Shown: positions 27,246-34,409 of the stretch, piece by piece | Layout of the letters: the number at the start of each line of letters is the position of its first letter | How positions within the stretch are numbered: the stretch's first letter is position 1 | Assembly: GCF_030704825.1 (NCBI RefSeq) | Contig: NZ_JAUYNX010000014.1 | Coordinates: forward strand, 62,001-126,000 | Direction: 5' to 3' | From: Brevundimonas sp. | Lineage (GTDB): Bacteria; Pseudomonadota; Alphaproteobacteria; Caulobacterales; Caulobacteraceae | Length of the DNA stretch: 64,000 bases | Program-made: the position numbers and the translations under genes | Notes under the pieces: generated by a model | The model's input: the letters and a program-made list of their open reading frames with translations, nothing else | Databases searched by the model: none | Told to the model about the DNA's origin: nothing

Positions 27246-28348
27246 CCACGGTCATCCAGGTGGCCGGCGACGGGTTCCGGTCCTATGAAGTAGTGGTCGG
27301 GCGGGGCCTGATGCCGGAACTTGGCTCCCGGCTCGCGTCGTTGGCCGAGGGGCGGACCGTCATCGTCACCGACGAGACCGTCGCCGCCCTGCACGGTCCG
27401 TCGGCGCTCGCCTCGCTAGAGGCCGCCGGGGTTCGCGCCCGGCTGCTGGCGGTGCCGCCCGGGGAGAACTCCAAATCCTTCGCCGAACTGGAGCGGGTGA
27501 TAGACCGGCTGCTGGCCTTCGGGCTGGACCGACGCGACCTGATCGTGGCCCTGGGCGGCGGCGTGGTCGGGGATCTCGCGGGCCTGGCGGCGGCCCTCTA
27601 CATGCGCGGCATCGACTTCGTCCAGGTTCCGACGACCCTGCTGGCCCAGGTCGACTCCTCGGTCGGCGGCAAGACCGCAATCGACATGCCGCGCGGCAAG
27701 AACCTGGTCGGCGCCTTCCACCAGCCTCGGCTGGTGGTGGCCGACATCGATCTGCTGTCCACCCTGCCGCCGCGCCAGCTCCGATCGGGCTGGGCCGAGG
27801 TGCTCAAGCATGGCCTGATCTGCGACGCAGCCTTTTTCGACTGGCTCGCCGGTGAAGGGGCGGCAGGCGCGAACGGGGACGCCGTCGCCCTTCATCGCGC
27901 CGTGGTCCGGTCGGTCGAGATCAAGAGCGCCATCGTCGGTCAGGACCAGAAGGAGGCCGGCCAGCGGGCCCTGCTGAACCTCGGCCACACCTTCGGCCAT
28001 GCCCTCGAGGCCGAACTGGGATTCGACGAGGATGTGCTGACCCATGGCGAGGCGGTGGCCTTGGGCTGCGCCATGGCCTTCCGGTTCTCGGCCGCCAGCG
28101 GGCTGTGTCCCGCCGCGGACGCCGCCCGGGTCGAAGCCGTTCTCGCCGCGGCGGGTCTGCCGACCCGGCTGGATCATGCGGGCGTGTTCAGCGCCGACCG
28201 GTTGGCAGCGCGCATGGCCGGGGACAAGAAGGCCGAGGCCGGACGACTGACCCTGATCCTGGTCCGCGCCATCGGCGACGCCTTCGTCGAAAGGGCGGTG
28301 GATCGCGCCGCGATCGCCGCCTTCCTGAAATCCGAAGGCGCGGCCTGA
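27242..28348 (+). CDS. aroB: 3-dehydroquinate synthase
   Basis: A 368-residue NAD- and metal-dependent enzyme that cyclises DAHP to 3-dehydroquinate. Motifs are the nucleotide loop [20 protein letters not shown], the substrate region [20 protein letters not shown], and metal ligands in the Glu of [16 protein letters not shown] and the His of [14 protein letters not shown] and [14 protein letters not shown]. The start is the ATG inside the aroK stop codon overlap; an in-frame GTG-type extension upstream lies inside aroK and is rejected. Confidence 0.96.
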   Translation: MTTVIQVAGDGFRSYEVVVGRGLMPELGSRLASLAEGRTVIVTDETVAALHGPSALASLEAAGVRARLLAVPPGENSKSFAELERVIDRLLAFGLDRRDLIVALGGGVVGDLAGLAAALYMRGIDFVQVPTTLLAQVDSSVGGKTAIDMPRGKNLVGAFHQPRLVVADIDLLSTLPPRQLRSGWAEVLKHGLICDAAFFDWLAGEGAAGANGDAVALHRAVVRSVEIKSAIVGQDQKEAGQRALLNLGHTFGHALEAELGFDEDVLTHGEAVALGCAMAFRFSAASGLCPAADAARVEAVLAAAGLPTRLDHAGVFSADRLAARMAGDKKAEAGRLTLILVRAIGDAFVERAVDRAAIAAFLKSEGAA

Positions 28349-28390
28349 GTCTCACGGCGCCGCTCGCGTCGCCTGGCTTGCGAATGACCT

Positions 28391-29005
28391 TCAGTCGTCG
28401 TCCGATCGGTCCAACTCGCGCGACACGGCCTTCAGGCGCTGCATGGCGGCGATTTCGTTGAGGGAGTTGATTTCGCCGGACGAAATGTCCCTGGCGATTT
28501 CCCGACGGTTAAAGCCGAAGACGCCCCCCAGGAGTTCCGCGAGCATGCCCCATATCTGATCGATCAGGACCAGCAATTCTTCCAGCCAGTCAGGAACCCG
28601 ACCGAAGATCAGCCTGACGATGAACCGGATGATCTTTTTGATCTCGGTGAGGTATTTGCTGATCCAGGAGAAAAATCCGCCGCCAAAGATTCCTTTGGCG
28701 AGGCTTGATCGAGCCGTTTTCTCCCCCGTGGAAGCGACGAAGACCCCGTCTGCGAGCGCCAGATATTCGCCCACGGCGGCGCGGGTCGCCTGATTGGTTC
28801 CGGCGTAGGCCTCGGAGGTCCTGGAAAACAGCTTTTGAAGGTGGTTCTGGACCAGGGACCCATTGGTCTGGATCAGGTCGGCGTCAGGATCGCTTCCACA
28901 AGCTTTCACCATGTCCTTCGTCACGTTCGAGACGAAGGACAACGTCGCTGCGAAAAAGGCGCCTAGCGGATCGCCTTCGCCGGCGCTCACTGTTTTTTCG
29001 GCCAT
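28391..29005 (-). CDS. Unknown protein with amphipathic or membrane-active C-terminal half
   Basis: A 204-residue protein with no signal peptide and no recognised family. The N-terminal half is polar and helical with one Cys (TKDMVKACGSDPDADLIQTN). The second half has a Gly/Phe turn and strongly hydrophobic to amphipathic helices (GIFGGGFFSWISKYLTEIKK, IIRFIVRLIFGRVPDWLEEL, LVLIDQIWGMLAELLGGVFG), which could insert in a membrane or oligomerise. Codon use is less GC-biased than in aroB next door, so it may be acquired. The reverse-complement promoter region contains TTGACA at 29054-29059 and a 14-base palindrome at 29019-29032. Confidence 0.7.
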   Translation of the reverse strand: MAEKTVSAGEGDPLGAFFAATLSFVSNVTKDMVKACGSDPDADLIQTNGSLVQNHLQKLFSRTSEAYAGTNQATRAAVGEYLALADGVFVASTGEKTARSSLAKGIFGGGFFSWISKYLTEIKKIIRFIVRLIFGRVPDWLEELLVLIDQIWGMLAELLGGVFGFNRREIARDISSGEINSLNEIAAMQRLKAVSRELDRSDDD

Positions 29006-29018
29006 GGTCCGTTCCCCC

Positions 29019-29032
29019 GGTTACGCATAACC
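29019..29032. promoter_or_regulatory. Short palindrome before the unknown gene ending at 28391
   Basis: GGTTACGCATAACC has five-base inverted arms (GGTTA/TAACC) and lies 13 bases upstream of the leftward ATG. It could be an operator or a translation-level hairpin. No regulator is linked to it. Confidence 0.3.
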
Positions 29033-29092
29033 AGAAGTCCCGAACCAGCGTTATGTCAACTCTTTGTTGTCTGGTCCACGTCCCTGACCGAG

Positions 29093-29509
29093 TCAGTCCA
29101 CGGCACGGCACTCCGTCGGTGGCCGCCCGTCGGAAGTCCATGTGGCCATGACTCCCCGACCGCGCAGCTCATAGCCCGAAGCCTTGTACCAGATGCCGTC
29201 GGCGGCCCGCTCCTGGTACAGATCCACGGCCTCGCCGCTGGAATTTCGCACCGTCGCCATCTGGCGGGGATTGTCGAAATCGACCGATAGCCGCTCGCTG
29301 TTGTTGCACAGATAGACGGTGCGGATGACCCGGTTCAGCGCCCGATCCTGGGCCTCGGCGCCTGTGCGCCGTCGCGCGGTCTGGGCTTTCTGGGCCCGTT
29401 CGCGGACCGAATCCCCGTCGGTCGGCGCCCTTGCTGGTCGTTGTTCACAGCTCGCGAGAGCCGGAATTGACATCAACAGAATCCAAGGTTGCAATTTCTT
29501 TGAAGCCAT
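29093..29509 (-). CDS. MliC-like lipoprotein (putative C-type lysozyme inhibitor)
   Basis: A 138-residue lipoprotein: signal MASKKLQPWILLMSIPALAS then Cys (lipobox ALASC), a charged linker with Arg/Gln, and a C-terminal MliC/PliC-like beta domain. The domain shows VYLCNNSERLSVDFDNPRQM, a middle SSGEAVDLYQERAADGIWYK, then GYELRGRGVMATWTSDG and a final Cys in PTECRAVD that would pair with the first. Family members sit in the envelope and inhibit lysozyme, but inhibitory activity here is inference. An upstream TTG at 29527 extends the frame and is rejected for lack of a ribosome site. It is divergent from the next gene with only 36 bases between starts. Confidence 0.7.
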   Translation of the reverse strand: MASKKLQPWILLMSIPALASCEQRPARAPTDGDSVRERAQKAQTARRRTGAEAQDRALNRVIRTVYLCNNSERLSVDFDNPRQMATVRNSSGEAVDLYQERAADGIWYKASGYELRGRGVMATWTSDGRPPTECRAVD

Positions 29510-29545
29510 GGTTGTATTCTTTGTCAATCGAAAGGAGGAAGTCGT

Positions 29546-29830
29546 ATGTATATCAAGTCCATGATGGCGGGTGTCATACTTGCCGTTGCGCCATTCTCTC
29601 TCGATCCCACGTCATGCAGCAGCGCCGCTCGGGCGCAGGAATGCGCAGGACCTCAATGTCCTCCGGGAGAACATGGCTCGTTGGCCCAATGCTATGACGG
29701 CTGCGACTGGAAGCTGAACGGCGATCTAATATTCTGCCAAGTTGTCTCTCCGGATATTCTCATTAAGACCGTATGTCAGACAATCGCGCACAATGAATGG
29801 TCGAACTGCTATCGAAACTGCCTCCGCTAG
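29546..29830 (+). CDS. Small secreted Cys-rich protein
   Basis: A 94-residue protein with an excellent ribosome site (AAAGGAGGAAGTCGT before ATG), a signal peptide (MYIKSMMAGVILAVAPFSLD, cleavage probably after ARA) and many Cys in the mature part (ECAGPQCPPG, QCYDGCDWKLNGDLIFC, VCQTIAHNEWSNCYRNCLR). This spacing predicts several disulphides in a small extracellular or periplasmic domain. Base composition is much less GC-rich than the genome average. No family is recognised; toxin-like, inhibitor-like or matrix roles are all open. Confidence 0.75.
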   Translation: MYIKSMMAGVILAVAPFSLDPTSCSSAARAQECAGPQCPPGEHGSLAQCYDGCDWKLNGDLIFCQVVSPDILIKTVCQTIAHNEWSNCYRNCLR

Positions 29831-30122
29831 CGGTGACCTGACTTTTCGCGTGTCAGCGATCGATCCTCTCGGCGCTGATAGTGAACTGCGAATTACAATC
29901 TTTTCACCCACGGAAAATTCGGAGATTTCCGAGAGCTTTCGTTGTGAGTACCTTGTCGAACCGATCAATTTGACCGGGGAGGTCATTGGCACGAACCCGT
30001 TTCATGCGATCAGACTCGCCATATTCCAGTTACGAGTGAAGCTGCACTACCGCTTTCCCGACTGGTGTTTGAGGTACGCCAGTGGCGCCCGGATGGATCT
30101 GGGTTACGAGGAGTCCGCCTGA
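29793..30122 (+). CDS. Small soluble protein, resembles DUF6968-like proteins
   Basis: A 109-residue protein whose start (ATGAATGGTCGA) lies inside the previous gene, overlapping it by 38 bases in another frame. The sequence has two beta stretches (GDLTFRVSAIDPLGADSELR, FRCEYLVEPIN) and a helix FHAIRLAIFQLRVKLHY, a layout like the small DUF6968-type proteins (strand, RC-x-Y, then G-x-D/N-x-x-A-L-x-L-A helix). That resemblance is my reading and is weak. Its 3' end overlaps convergent tadA by 19 bases. There is no clear ribosome site, so translation may depend on coupling to the upstream gene. Confidence 0.5.
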   Translation: MNGRTAIETASASGDLTFRVSAIDPLGADSELRITIFSPTENSEISESFRCEYLVEPINLTGEVIGTNPFHAIRLAIFQLRVKLHYRFPDWCLRYASGARMDLGYEESA

Positions 30123-30595
30123 CGACCGGTTCTTCGCGTACGCCGGGCGCGGAAGAAGGCGCGGAGCAGGTCGCCGCCCTCGGCGGCCAGCACGCCGCCC
30201 TCGGCCGCGGGCTTCCAGTGGCAGGTCGGTTGGTCGAAGAAGCGAGGCCCGTTTGCCACCGCCCCGCCCTTGGGGTCGTCGGCGCCCCAGACGACGCGGC
30301 CGATGCGGGCGTGGCTGATCGCCCCGGCGCACATGGCGCAGGGCTCGAGGGTCACATAGAGGGTCAGGCCGGTGAGCCGGTAGTTTCCGCGCTTTGCGGC
30401 CGCCGCGCGCATCGCCACGATCTCGGCGTGGGCGGTGGGATCGTGGGCGCCGATGGGGCCGTTCTGACCCTCAGAGACGACTTCGCCGGTGGATTCGTCG
30501 ACGATCACGCAGCCCACGGGAGTCTCTCCCGCGTCCGCCGCCGCTTGCGCACACGCCAAGGCCATGTGCATGAACCGCTCATCATGGCCAGCCAT
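30104..30595 (-). CDS. tadA: tRNA-specific adenosine deaminase TadA
   Basis: A 163-residue zinc enzyme that converts A34 to inosine in tRNA-Arg(ACG). The deaminase motif is complete: HAE with catalytic Glu in DPTAHAEIVAMRAAAAKRG and PCxxC in VTLEPCAMCAGAISHARIGR, followed by VVWGADDPKGGAV. The start codon at 30595 gives MAGHDERFMHMALACA; Met 9 or 11 are alternatives. If 30595 is right, the first 12 bases overlap the divergent rluB start. Long open frame upstream is antisense to rluB and is not part of this gene. Confidence 0.93.
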   Translation of the reverse strand: MAGHDERFMHMALACAQAAADAGETPVGCVIVDESTGEVVSEGQNGPIGAHDPTAHAEIVAMRAAAAKRGNYRLTGLTLYVTLEPCAMCAGAISHARIGRVVWGADDPKGGAVANGPRFFDQPTCHWKPAAEGGVLAAEGGDLLRAFFRARRTRRTGRQADSS

Positions 30596-32107
30596 CCCCG
30601 AGACAACGACAAGAAGCCGCGCCCGCGTCAAGACGACAGCCGCGACGGCCCCCGCAAACCCTTCGTCAAGCGCACTGAAGGCGGCGACGATCGGGGTCCG
30701 CCCAAGGGCGGCAAATCCTTTGGCAAGCCAGGAGCCAAGCCGGGCGGCAAGTCGTTCTCGAAGGACGGCAAGGCCGGTCCCAAGGGTGACGAAGGCCCCA
30801 AACGCAGCGAGCGGATCGCCAAGGCCATGGCCCGCGCCGGCATCGCCTCGCGCCGCGAGGTCGAGCGGCTGATCGGTCTCGGCAAGGTGGCCGTGAACGG
30901 CAAGATTCTCGACACGCCGGCCACCCTGGTCACCCGCGACGACGTCATCACGGTCGACGGCAAGGCGATCGGCTCGGCCGAGGCGACCCGCGTCTGGCGC
31001 TATCACAAGCCCGCCGGCCTGGTGACCTCGCACAATGATCCGGGCGGCCGGCCGACCGTGTTCGACGCCCTGCCCAGCGGCCTGCCGCGGGTGATCTCCG
31101 TCGGCCGTCTCGATCTCAACACCGAGGGCCTGCTGCTGCTGACCAATGACGGCGAGTTGAGCCGCGCCCTGGAACTGCCCTCTACCGAACTGGTGCGCCA
31201 GTATCGCGCCCGGGCTCGCGGCCGCGTCAGCCAGCTGCAGCTGGACTCGCTGAAGGACGGCGTGACCGTCGACGGCGTCCGCTACGGTCCCATCGAGGCC
31301 ACGCTCGACAAGGCCAAGGAGAGCGAGGGTAATGCGCCCGCCAATCTTTGGATCAGCGTCTCTATCACCGAGGGCAAGAACCGCGAGGTCCGCAAGGTGC
31401 TGGAGCATCTCGGCCTGACGGTGAACCGGCTGATCCGTCTGGCCTATGGTCCGTTCCAGCTCGGCGCCCTGCCGGTTGGATCGGTCGAGGAGGTCGGCCC
31501 GCGCGTGATCCGCGAGATGCTGGCCCAGCACATCCGGCCCGAGAACCTGCCGACCGGCAACACCGTCTCCACCCCCGCGCCGATCCCGGGCCGCCGCACC
31601 TCGGCGCCGATCCACAAGGGCGCCTCGGGCTCGGCCATCTCCGATCCGTCGCGCAAGCCGAGCCGCGTCCGCGCCGCCGGGGCCGCCGCCGACGCCGCCG
31701 CCGAGCGCGCCGCGCGGCCGCAGAAGAAGCCGGGCTGGGCCAAGGCCGCGCCGAAATTCGAGCATCCGAAGAAGAATTTCACCCCCCGCGCCCGGCCCGA
31801 GGGCGCCGAGGCGGCGACCGGCGAACGGCCCAAGCGGGTGTTCAAGCCGCGCGAGGACCAGTTCATCGACCGTCCCCGCGGGGACGCCCGCACCGGCGCC
31901 CGTCCGGCGGCGCGGTCCGACGACCGGCCCGGCGACAAGCGTCCGTTCGACCGCAAGCCGGGCGCCAAGCCGCCGTTCGCCGGCAAGACCGGGGATCGGC
32001 CCGGCGGATCGCGTCCCGGCGGCTTTTCCAAACCCGGCAGCCCCCGTCCCGGGGCCGGTCCGGCCGGCGGGCGCGGCAGCCCGCGCGGTCCCCGCTCCAA
32101 GGGCTGA
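30584..32107 (+). CDS. rluB: 23S rRNA pseudouridine synthase RluB with long basic tails
   Basis: A 507-residue RsuA/RluB-family enzyme. A Lys/Gly/Arg-rich N-terminal tail of about 80 residues precedes an S4 domain (ERIAKAMARAGIASRREVER, KVAVNGKIL) and the synthase domain with VWRYHKPAGLVTSHNDPGG, catalytic Asp in ISVGRLDLNTEGLLLLTNDG and KNREVRKVLEHLGLTVNRLI. From about residue 315 a second low-complexity tail rich in Arg, Pro, Gly, Lys and Asp runs to the end, a common extension in alphaproteobacteria that likely binds RNA. The expected product is pseudouridine 2605 of 23S rRNA. Its start lies inside divergent tadA. It is followed after 3 bases by rsmD. Confidence 0.92.
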   Translation: MASHPRDNDKKPRPRQDDSRDGPRKPFVKRTEGGDDRGPPKGGKSFGKPGAKPGGKSFSKDGKAGPKGDEGPKRSERIAKAMARAGIASRREVERLIGLGKVAVNGKILDTPATLVTRDDVITVDGKAIGSAEATRVWRYHKPAGLVTSHNDPGGRPTVFDALPSGLPRVISVGRLDLNTEGLLLLTNDGELSRALELPSTELVRQYRARARGRVSQLQLDSLKDGVTVDGVRYGPIEATLDKAKESEGNAPANLWISVSITEGKNREVRKVLEHLGLTVNRLIRLAYGPFQLGALPVGSVEEVGPRVIREMLAQHIRPENLPTGNTVSTPAPIPGRRTSAPIHKGASGSAISDPSRKPSRVRAAGAAADAAAERAARPQKKPGWAKAAPKFEHPKKNFTPRARPEGAEAATGERPKRVFKPREDQFIDRPRGDARTGARPAARSDDRPGDKRPFDRKPGAKPPFAGKTGDRPGGSRPGGFSKPGSPRPGAGPAGGRGSPRGPRSKG

Positions 32108-32110
32108 TCC

Positions 32111-32716
32111 GTGCGGATCGTCGCAGGCAGTCTGAAGGGCCGGACCATTGTCGCGCCGGAGGGGCAGGGCACCCGCCCCACCTCTGACCGCGCGCGTCAG
32201 GCCGTGTTCAATGTGCTGGAACACGCCGCCTGGGCCGAACCGCTCGAAGGGATGCGGGTCATGGACCTGTACGCCGGCTCGGGCGCCCTCGGGTTCGAGG
32301 CCATCAGCCGCGGCGCAGCCTTCGCCCTGTTCGTCGAGACGGATGACGAGGCGCGTGGGTCCATTCGCGAGAACGCCGACGCCTTTGGCGTCATGGGCCG
32401 CACCCGGGTGCATCGGCGCAGCGCCACCGAGCTCGGTGGGCGGCCGGGGTCTGACGGCGAGGCGTTCGATCTGGCCTTCCTTGACCCGCCCTATCGCAAG
32501 GGTCTGGGGGAACAGACCCTGCTGCGGCTGCTCGAAGGCAACTGGCTGAAGCCCGGTGCTGTCGTCATCTTCGAACGCGGCTCCGACGAGCCCGAGATCG
32601 ACACGCCCGGCTATGAGCGGCTGGACGCGCGCGACTACGGCGCCGCGCGGGTGCTGTTCCTCAGGGCGGGGCCGATGATGGGGGCTCAGGCCCCGGGGGC
32701 GACGCCGTCGGCCTAG
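32111..32716 (+). CDS. rsmD: 16S rRNA (guanine-966-N2)-methyltransferase RsmD
   Basis: A 201-residue SAM-dependent enzyme that methylates G966 in the small-subunit rRNA. Motifs are the N-terminal RIVAGSLKGRTIVAPEGQGT with RPTSDRARQAVFNVL, SAM motif I VMDLYAGSGALGFEAISRGA, and catalytic motif IV LAFLDPPYRKGL. The GTG start lies 3 bases after rluB, so they form an rRNA-modification pair. The last 56 bases overlap the convergent gene. Confidence 0.94.
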   Translation: MRIVAGSLKGRTIVAPEGQGTRPTSDRARQAVFNVLEHAAWAEPLEGMRVMDLYAGSGALGFEAISRGAAFALFVETDDEARGSIRENADAFGVMGRTRVHRRSATELGGRPGSDGEAFDLAFLDPPYRKGLGEQTLLRLLEGNWLKPGAVVIFERGSDEPEIDTPGYERLDARDYGAARVLFLRAGPMMGAQAPGATPSA

Positions 32717-33224
32717 AATCGCCACTCGAAAAAATGGAGTGCACATCGTGCACTTCTTCGGGGCCCGCCAAGGCCGGCTGCCGATCCGGCGCGGCGAGGC
32801 GGTCCGCCCTGGCGTCGAGCTGGTCCTTCTCGGCGGTCAGAAGGGCGTTGATCTGCCCGCGGGTCATGCCGTCGAAGATCTCGGCGTCGAGGGCGTCGTT
32901 CTCGCGGCGCAGCTCAAGCCACAGGCGGCGCCAGCGCGCGGCCTCGACGGACCTGCCCCGGTTCAGCGCCTGGATGAAGCGCAGGCGGGCCAGCTCGGCC
33001 TGCTCGTCGGAGTCCACGTCGTCATAGATGGACAGGTCGGGGTCGATGGGGGCCGGATCGTCCTGATCCCTGCGCCGCCAGCCCTCGCGGCGAGCGCGGC
33101 GCCGGAAGGCCGAAAGGCCCAGGTCGTGACGGCTGCACACGGCCTCGGCGTCCATGCCGGCGAGGTAGTCCTCGCGCGCCTGGGCCCAGGTCTCGGGGGA
33201 GCGGATGCGATAGGTCTCGGTCAT
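32661..33224 (-). CDS. Unknown protein with HTH-like N-terminus
   Basis: A 187-residue protein. Residues 9-52 (PETWAQAREDYLAGMDAEAV, CSRHDLGLSAFRRRARREGW) look like a helix-turn-helix of the kind seen at the N-terminus of small terminase-like or sigma-like proteins, followed by an acidic linker and a long charged helical region (AELARLRFIQALNRGRSVEA, LELRRENDALDAEIFDGMT). The C-terminal 20 residues are Pro/Ser-rich and come from sequence overlapping rsmD. DNA binding is inferred from the fold-like pattern only. No phage genes are nearby. Confidence 0.65.
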   Translation of the reverse strand: MTETYRIRSPETWAQAREDYLAGMDAEAVCSRHDLGLSAFRRRARREGWRRRDQDDPAPIDPDLSIYDDVDSDEQAELARLRFIQALNRGRSVEAARWRRLWLELRRENDALDAEIFDGMTRGQINALLTAEKDQLDARADRLAAPDRQPALAGPEEVHDVHSIFSSGDSRPTASPPGPEPPSSAPP

Positions 33225-33275
33225 GAGGCGCGAGTGTAGGGGCGGGGTGCGTCAGAATCGGTCGCAGGGTCCGGA

Positions 33276-33305
33276 TCGGTCGAGGCGGCCTGACGCCTCG
33301 ACCGA
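33276..33305. terminator. Perfect 12-pair hairpin between yjhX-like gene and HTH gene
   Basis: TCGGTCGAGGCG-GCCTGA-CGCCTCGACCGA is a perfect inverted repeat with a six-base loop, 20 bases past the stop of the leftward YjhX-family gene. No T tract follows on either strand, so termination is likely but unproven. Confidence 0.5.
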
Positions 33306-33325
33306 CTCCGCCCGTCAGAGGCGTG

Positions 33326-33601
33326 TCACCACCCGCGGGCCGAGACCCGGTTGTCGAGCTGGCTGCGCATGCGCGCCAGACCGTCGCGGTTGACCCGGTA
33401 GGGTCCGCCGCCGAGCGAGGCGATCAGCCCCTTGTTTTTCAGCTTCTTCCAGACCGACAGATTGCAGTCGGTCAGCAGGAAGCCGTCGCGGGTGAAACAG
33501 TCGGCGCGCAGGATGCGGCCGTCGGCGTCGCGTTCGAGGACGATCGCGCCGCCCTGCGCCAGGGCGTGCAGCGTGCGCTGCTCCGCACGGGAGATGTTCA
33601 T
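33326..33601 (-). CDS. YjhX/UPF0386 family protein
   Basis: A 91-residue basic protein that matches the UPF0386/YjhX family along its length: [57 protein letters not shown], then [21 protein letters not shown]. coli YjhX is described as a toxin paired with YjhQ; no acetyltransferase-like YjhQ partner is visible here, and many alphaproteobacteria carry solitary copies, so a toxin role should not be assumed. The start is the family Met; the frame is open upstream to 33703 without support. Confidence 0.88.
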   Translation of the reverse strand: MNISRAEQRTLHALAQGGAIVLERDADGRILRADCFTRDGFLLTDCNLSVWKKLKNKGLIASLGGGPYRVNRDGLARMRSQLDNRVSARGW

Positions 33602-33841
33602 TTTGAGATATCCGAAAGGCGTGATGACGCTCGCCGGCGCAAACTTCCGGGCCGAAATCTGAGTCTGACCGCAAGACGCGATCAGACCGATTTCGGCTGG
33701 CACGCCGACGGGTGGATCAGAGGCTCTTCTCAGCGCTGTGAGAGGCCTCAGGCCTTTCGCGCAATCTCGGACATAGGCTTCCTGTCGGGATGATCCCGAG
33801 GGTTGAACGGGCGCCGTATAGCGCAGGTCGCGGTTCCGGCG

Positions 33842-34300
33842 CTAGAGGCGCAGTCGCGCCGCGAGCGTCCTCGCCGCCGCCGTGACCTCGGCCCAGGTGA
33901 CCTCGAAGCCTGCGTCGTCGCCGAACCAGGGGTCGGCGACGGCCTGACCCTCGCGGCCCTCGACATGGTCCAGCAGCAGGCTGAGTTCGGCGGTGGCGTC
34001 GGCGGGCGCCAGCTTGCGCAGCCTGGCGAGATTGTCGTGGTCGAGGGCGATCACATGGGTGAAGCGGCGGAAGTCTGCGGCCCGCACCTGACGGGCGCGC
34101 AGGCCGGAGATGTCGACGTCGTTGCGGTGGGCGACCGCAATCGCCCGTTCGTCAGGCGGTTCTCCGGCGTGCCAGTCGCCGGTGCCGGCGGAGTCGACGA
34201 TCAGATCGAGGCCGAGGCGGGCGGCCTCGGCGCGCAGGGCGCCCTCGGCCAGCGGGGAGCGACAGATGTTGCCGAGACAGACGAAGAGGACGGAGGGCAT
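33842..34300 (-). CDS. Low-molecular-weight protein tyrosine phosphatase
   Basis: A 152-residue cytosolic phosphatase. The phosphate loop sits at the N-terminus (VLFVCLGNICRSPLAEG, C-x5-R-S), and the general-acid Asp is in VADPWFGDDAGFEV. Length and layout match the family. It is separated from the leftward YjhX gene by 240 bases in which I see no gene. Substrate, protein tyrosine or arginine phosphate, cannot be told from sequence. Confidence 0.93.
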   Translation of the reverse strand: MPSVLFVCLGNICRSPLAEGALRAEAARLGLDLIVDSAGTGDWHAGEPPDERAIAVAHRNDVDISGLRARQVRAADFRRFTHVIALDHDNLARLRKLAPADATAELSLLLDHVEGREGQAVADPWFGDDAGFEVTWAEVTAAARTLAARLRL

Positions 34301-34409
34301 GGAAATATAGCGCGCTGAAAGTTTGCTAGTCAGGAGTAAAGCCTGTCTCGCTCTGAGGTTGAAATGCGTCGAGAAACGATTACCCCTCTACCTAGCTGGA
34401 GAGTGGGAT

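Noticed and set aside
29509..29527. TTG start for the MliC-like lipoprotein
   Set aside because: No ribosome site and it adds six polar residues before a good lipoprotein signal; ATG at 29509 is better.
34323..34409. TTG start of the nuclease-like gene
   Set aside because: Possible, but the GTG at 34410 has a closer GGAG-type site; kept only as an alternative.
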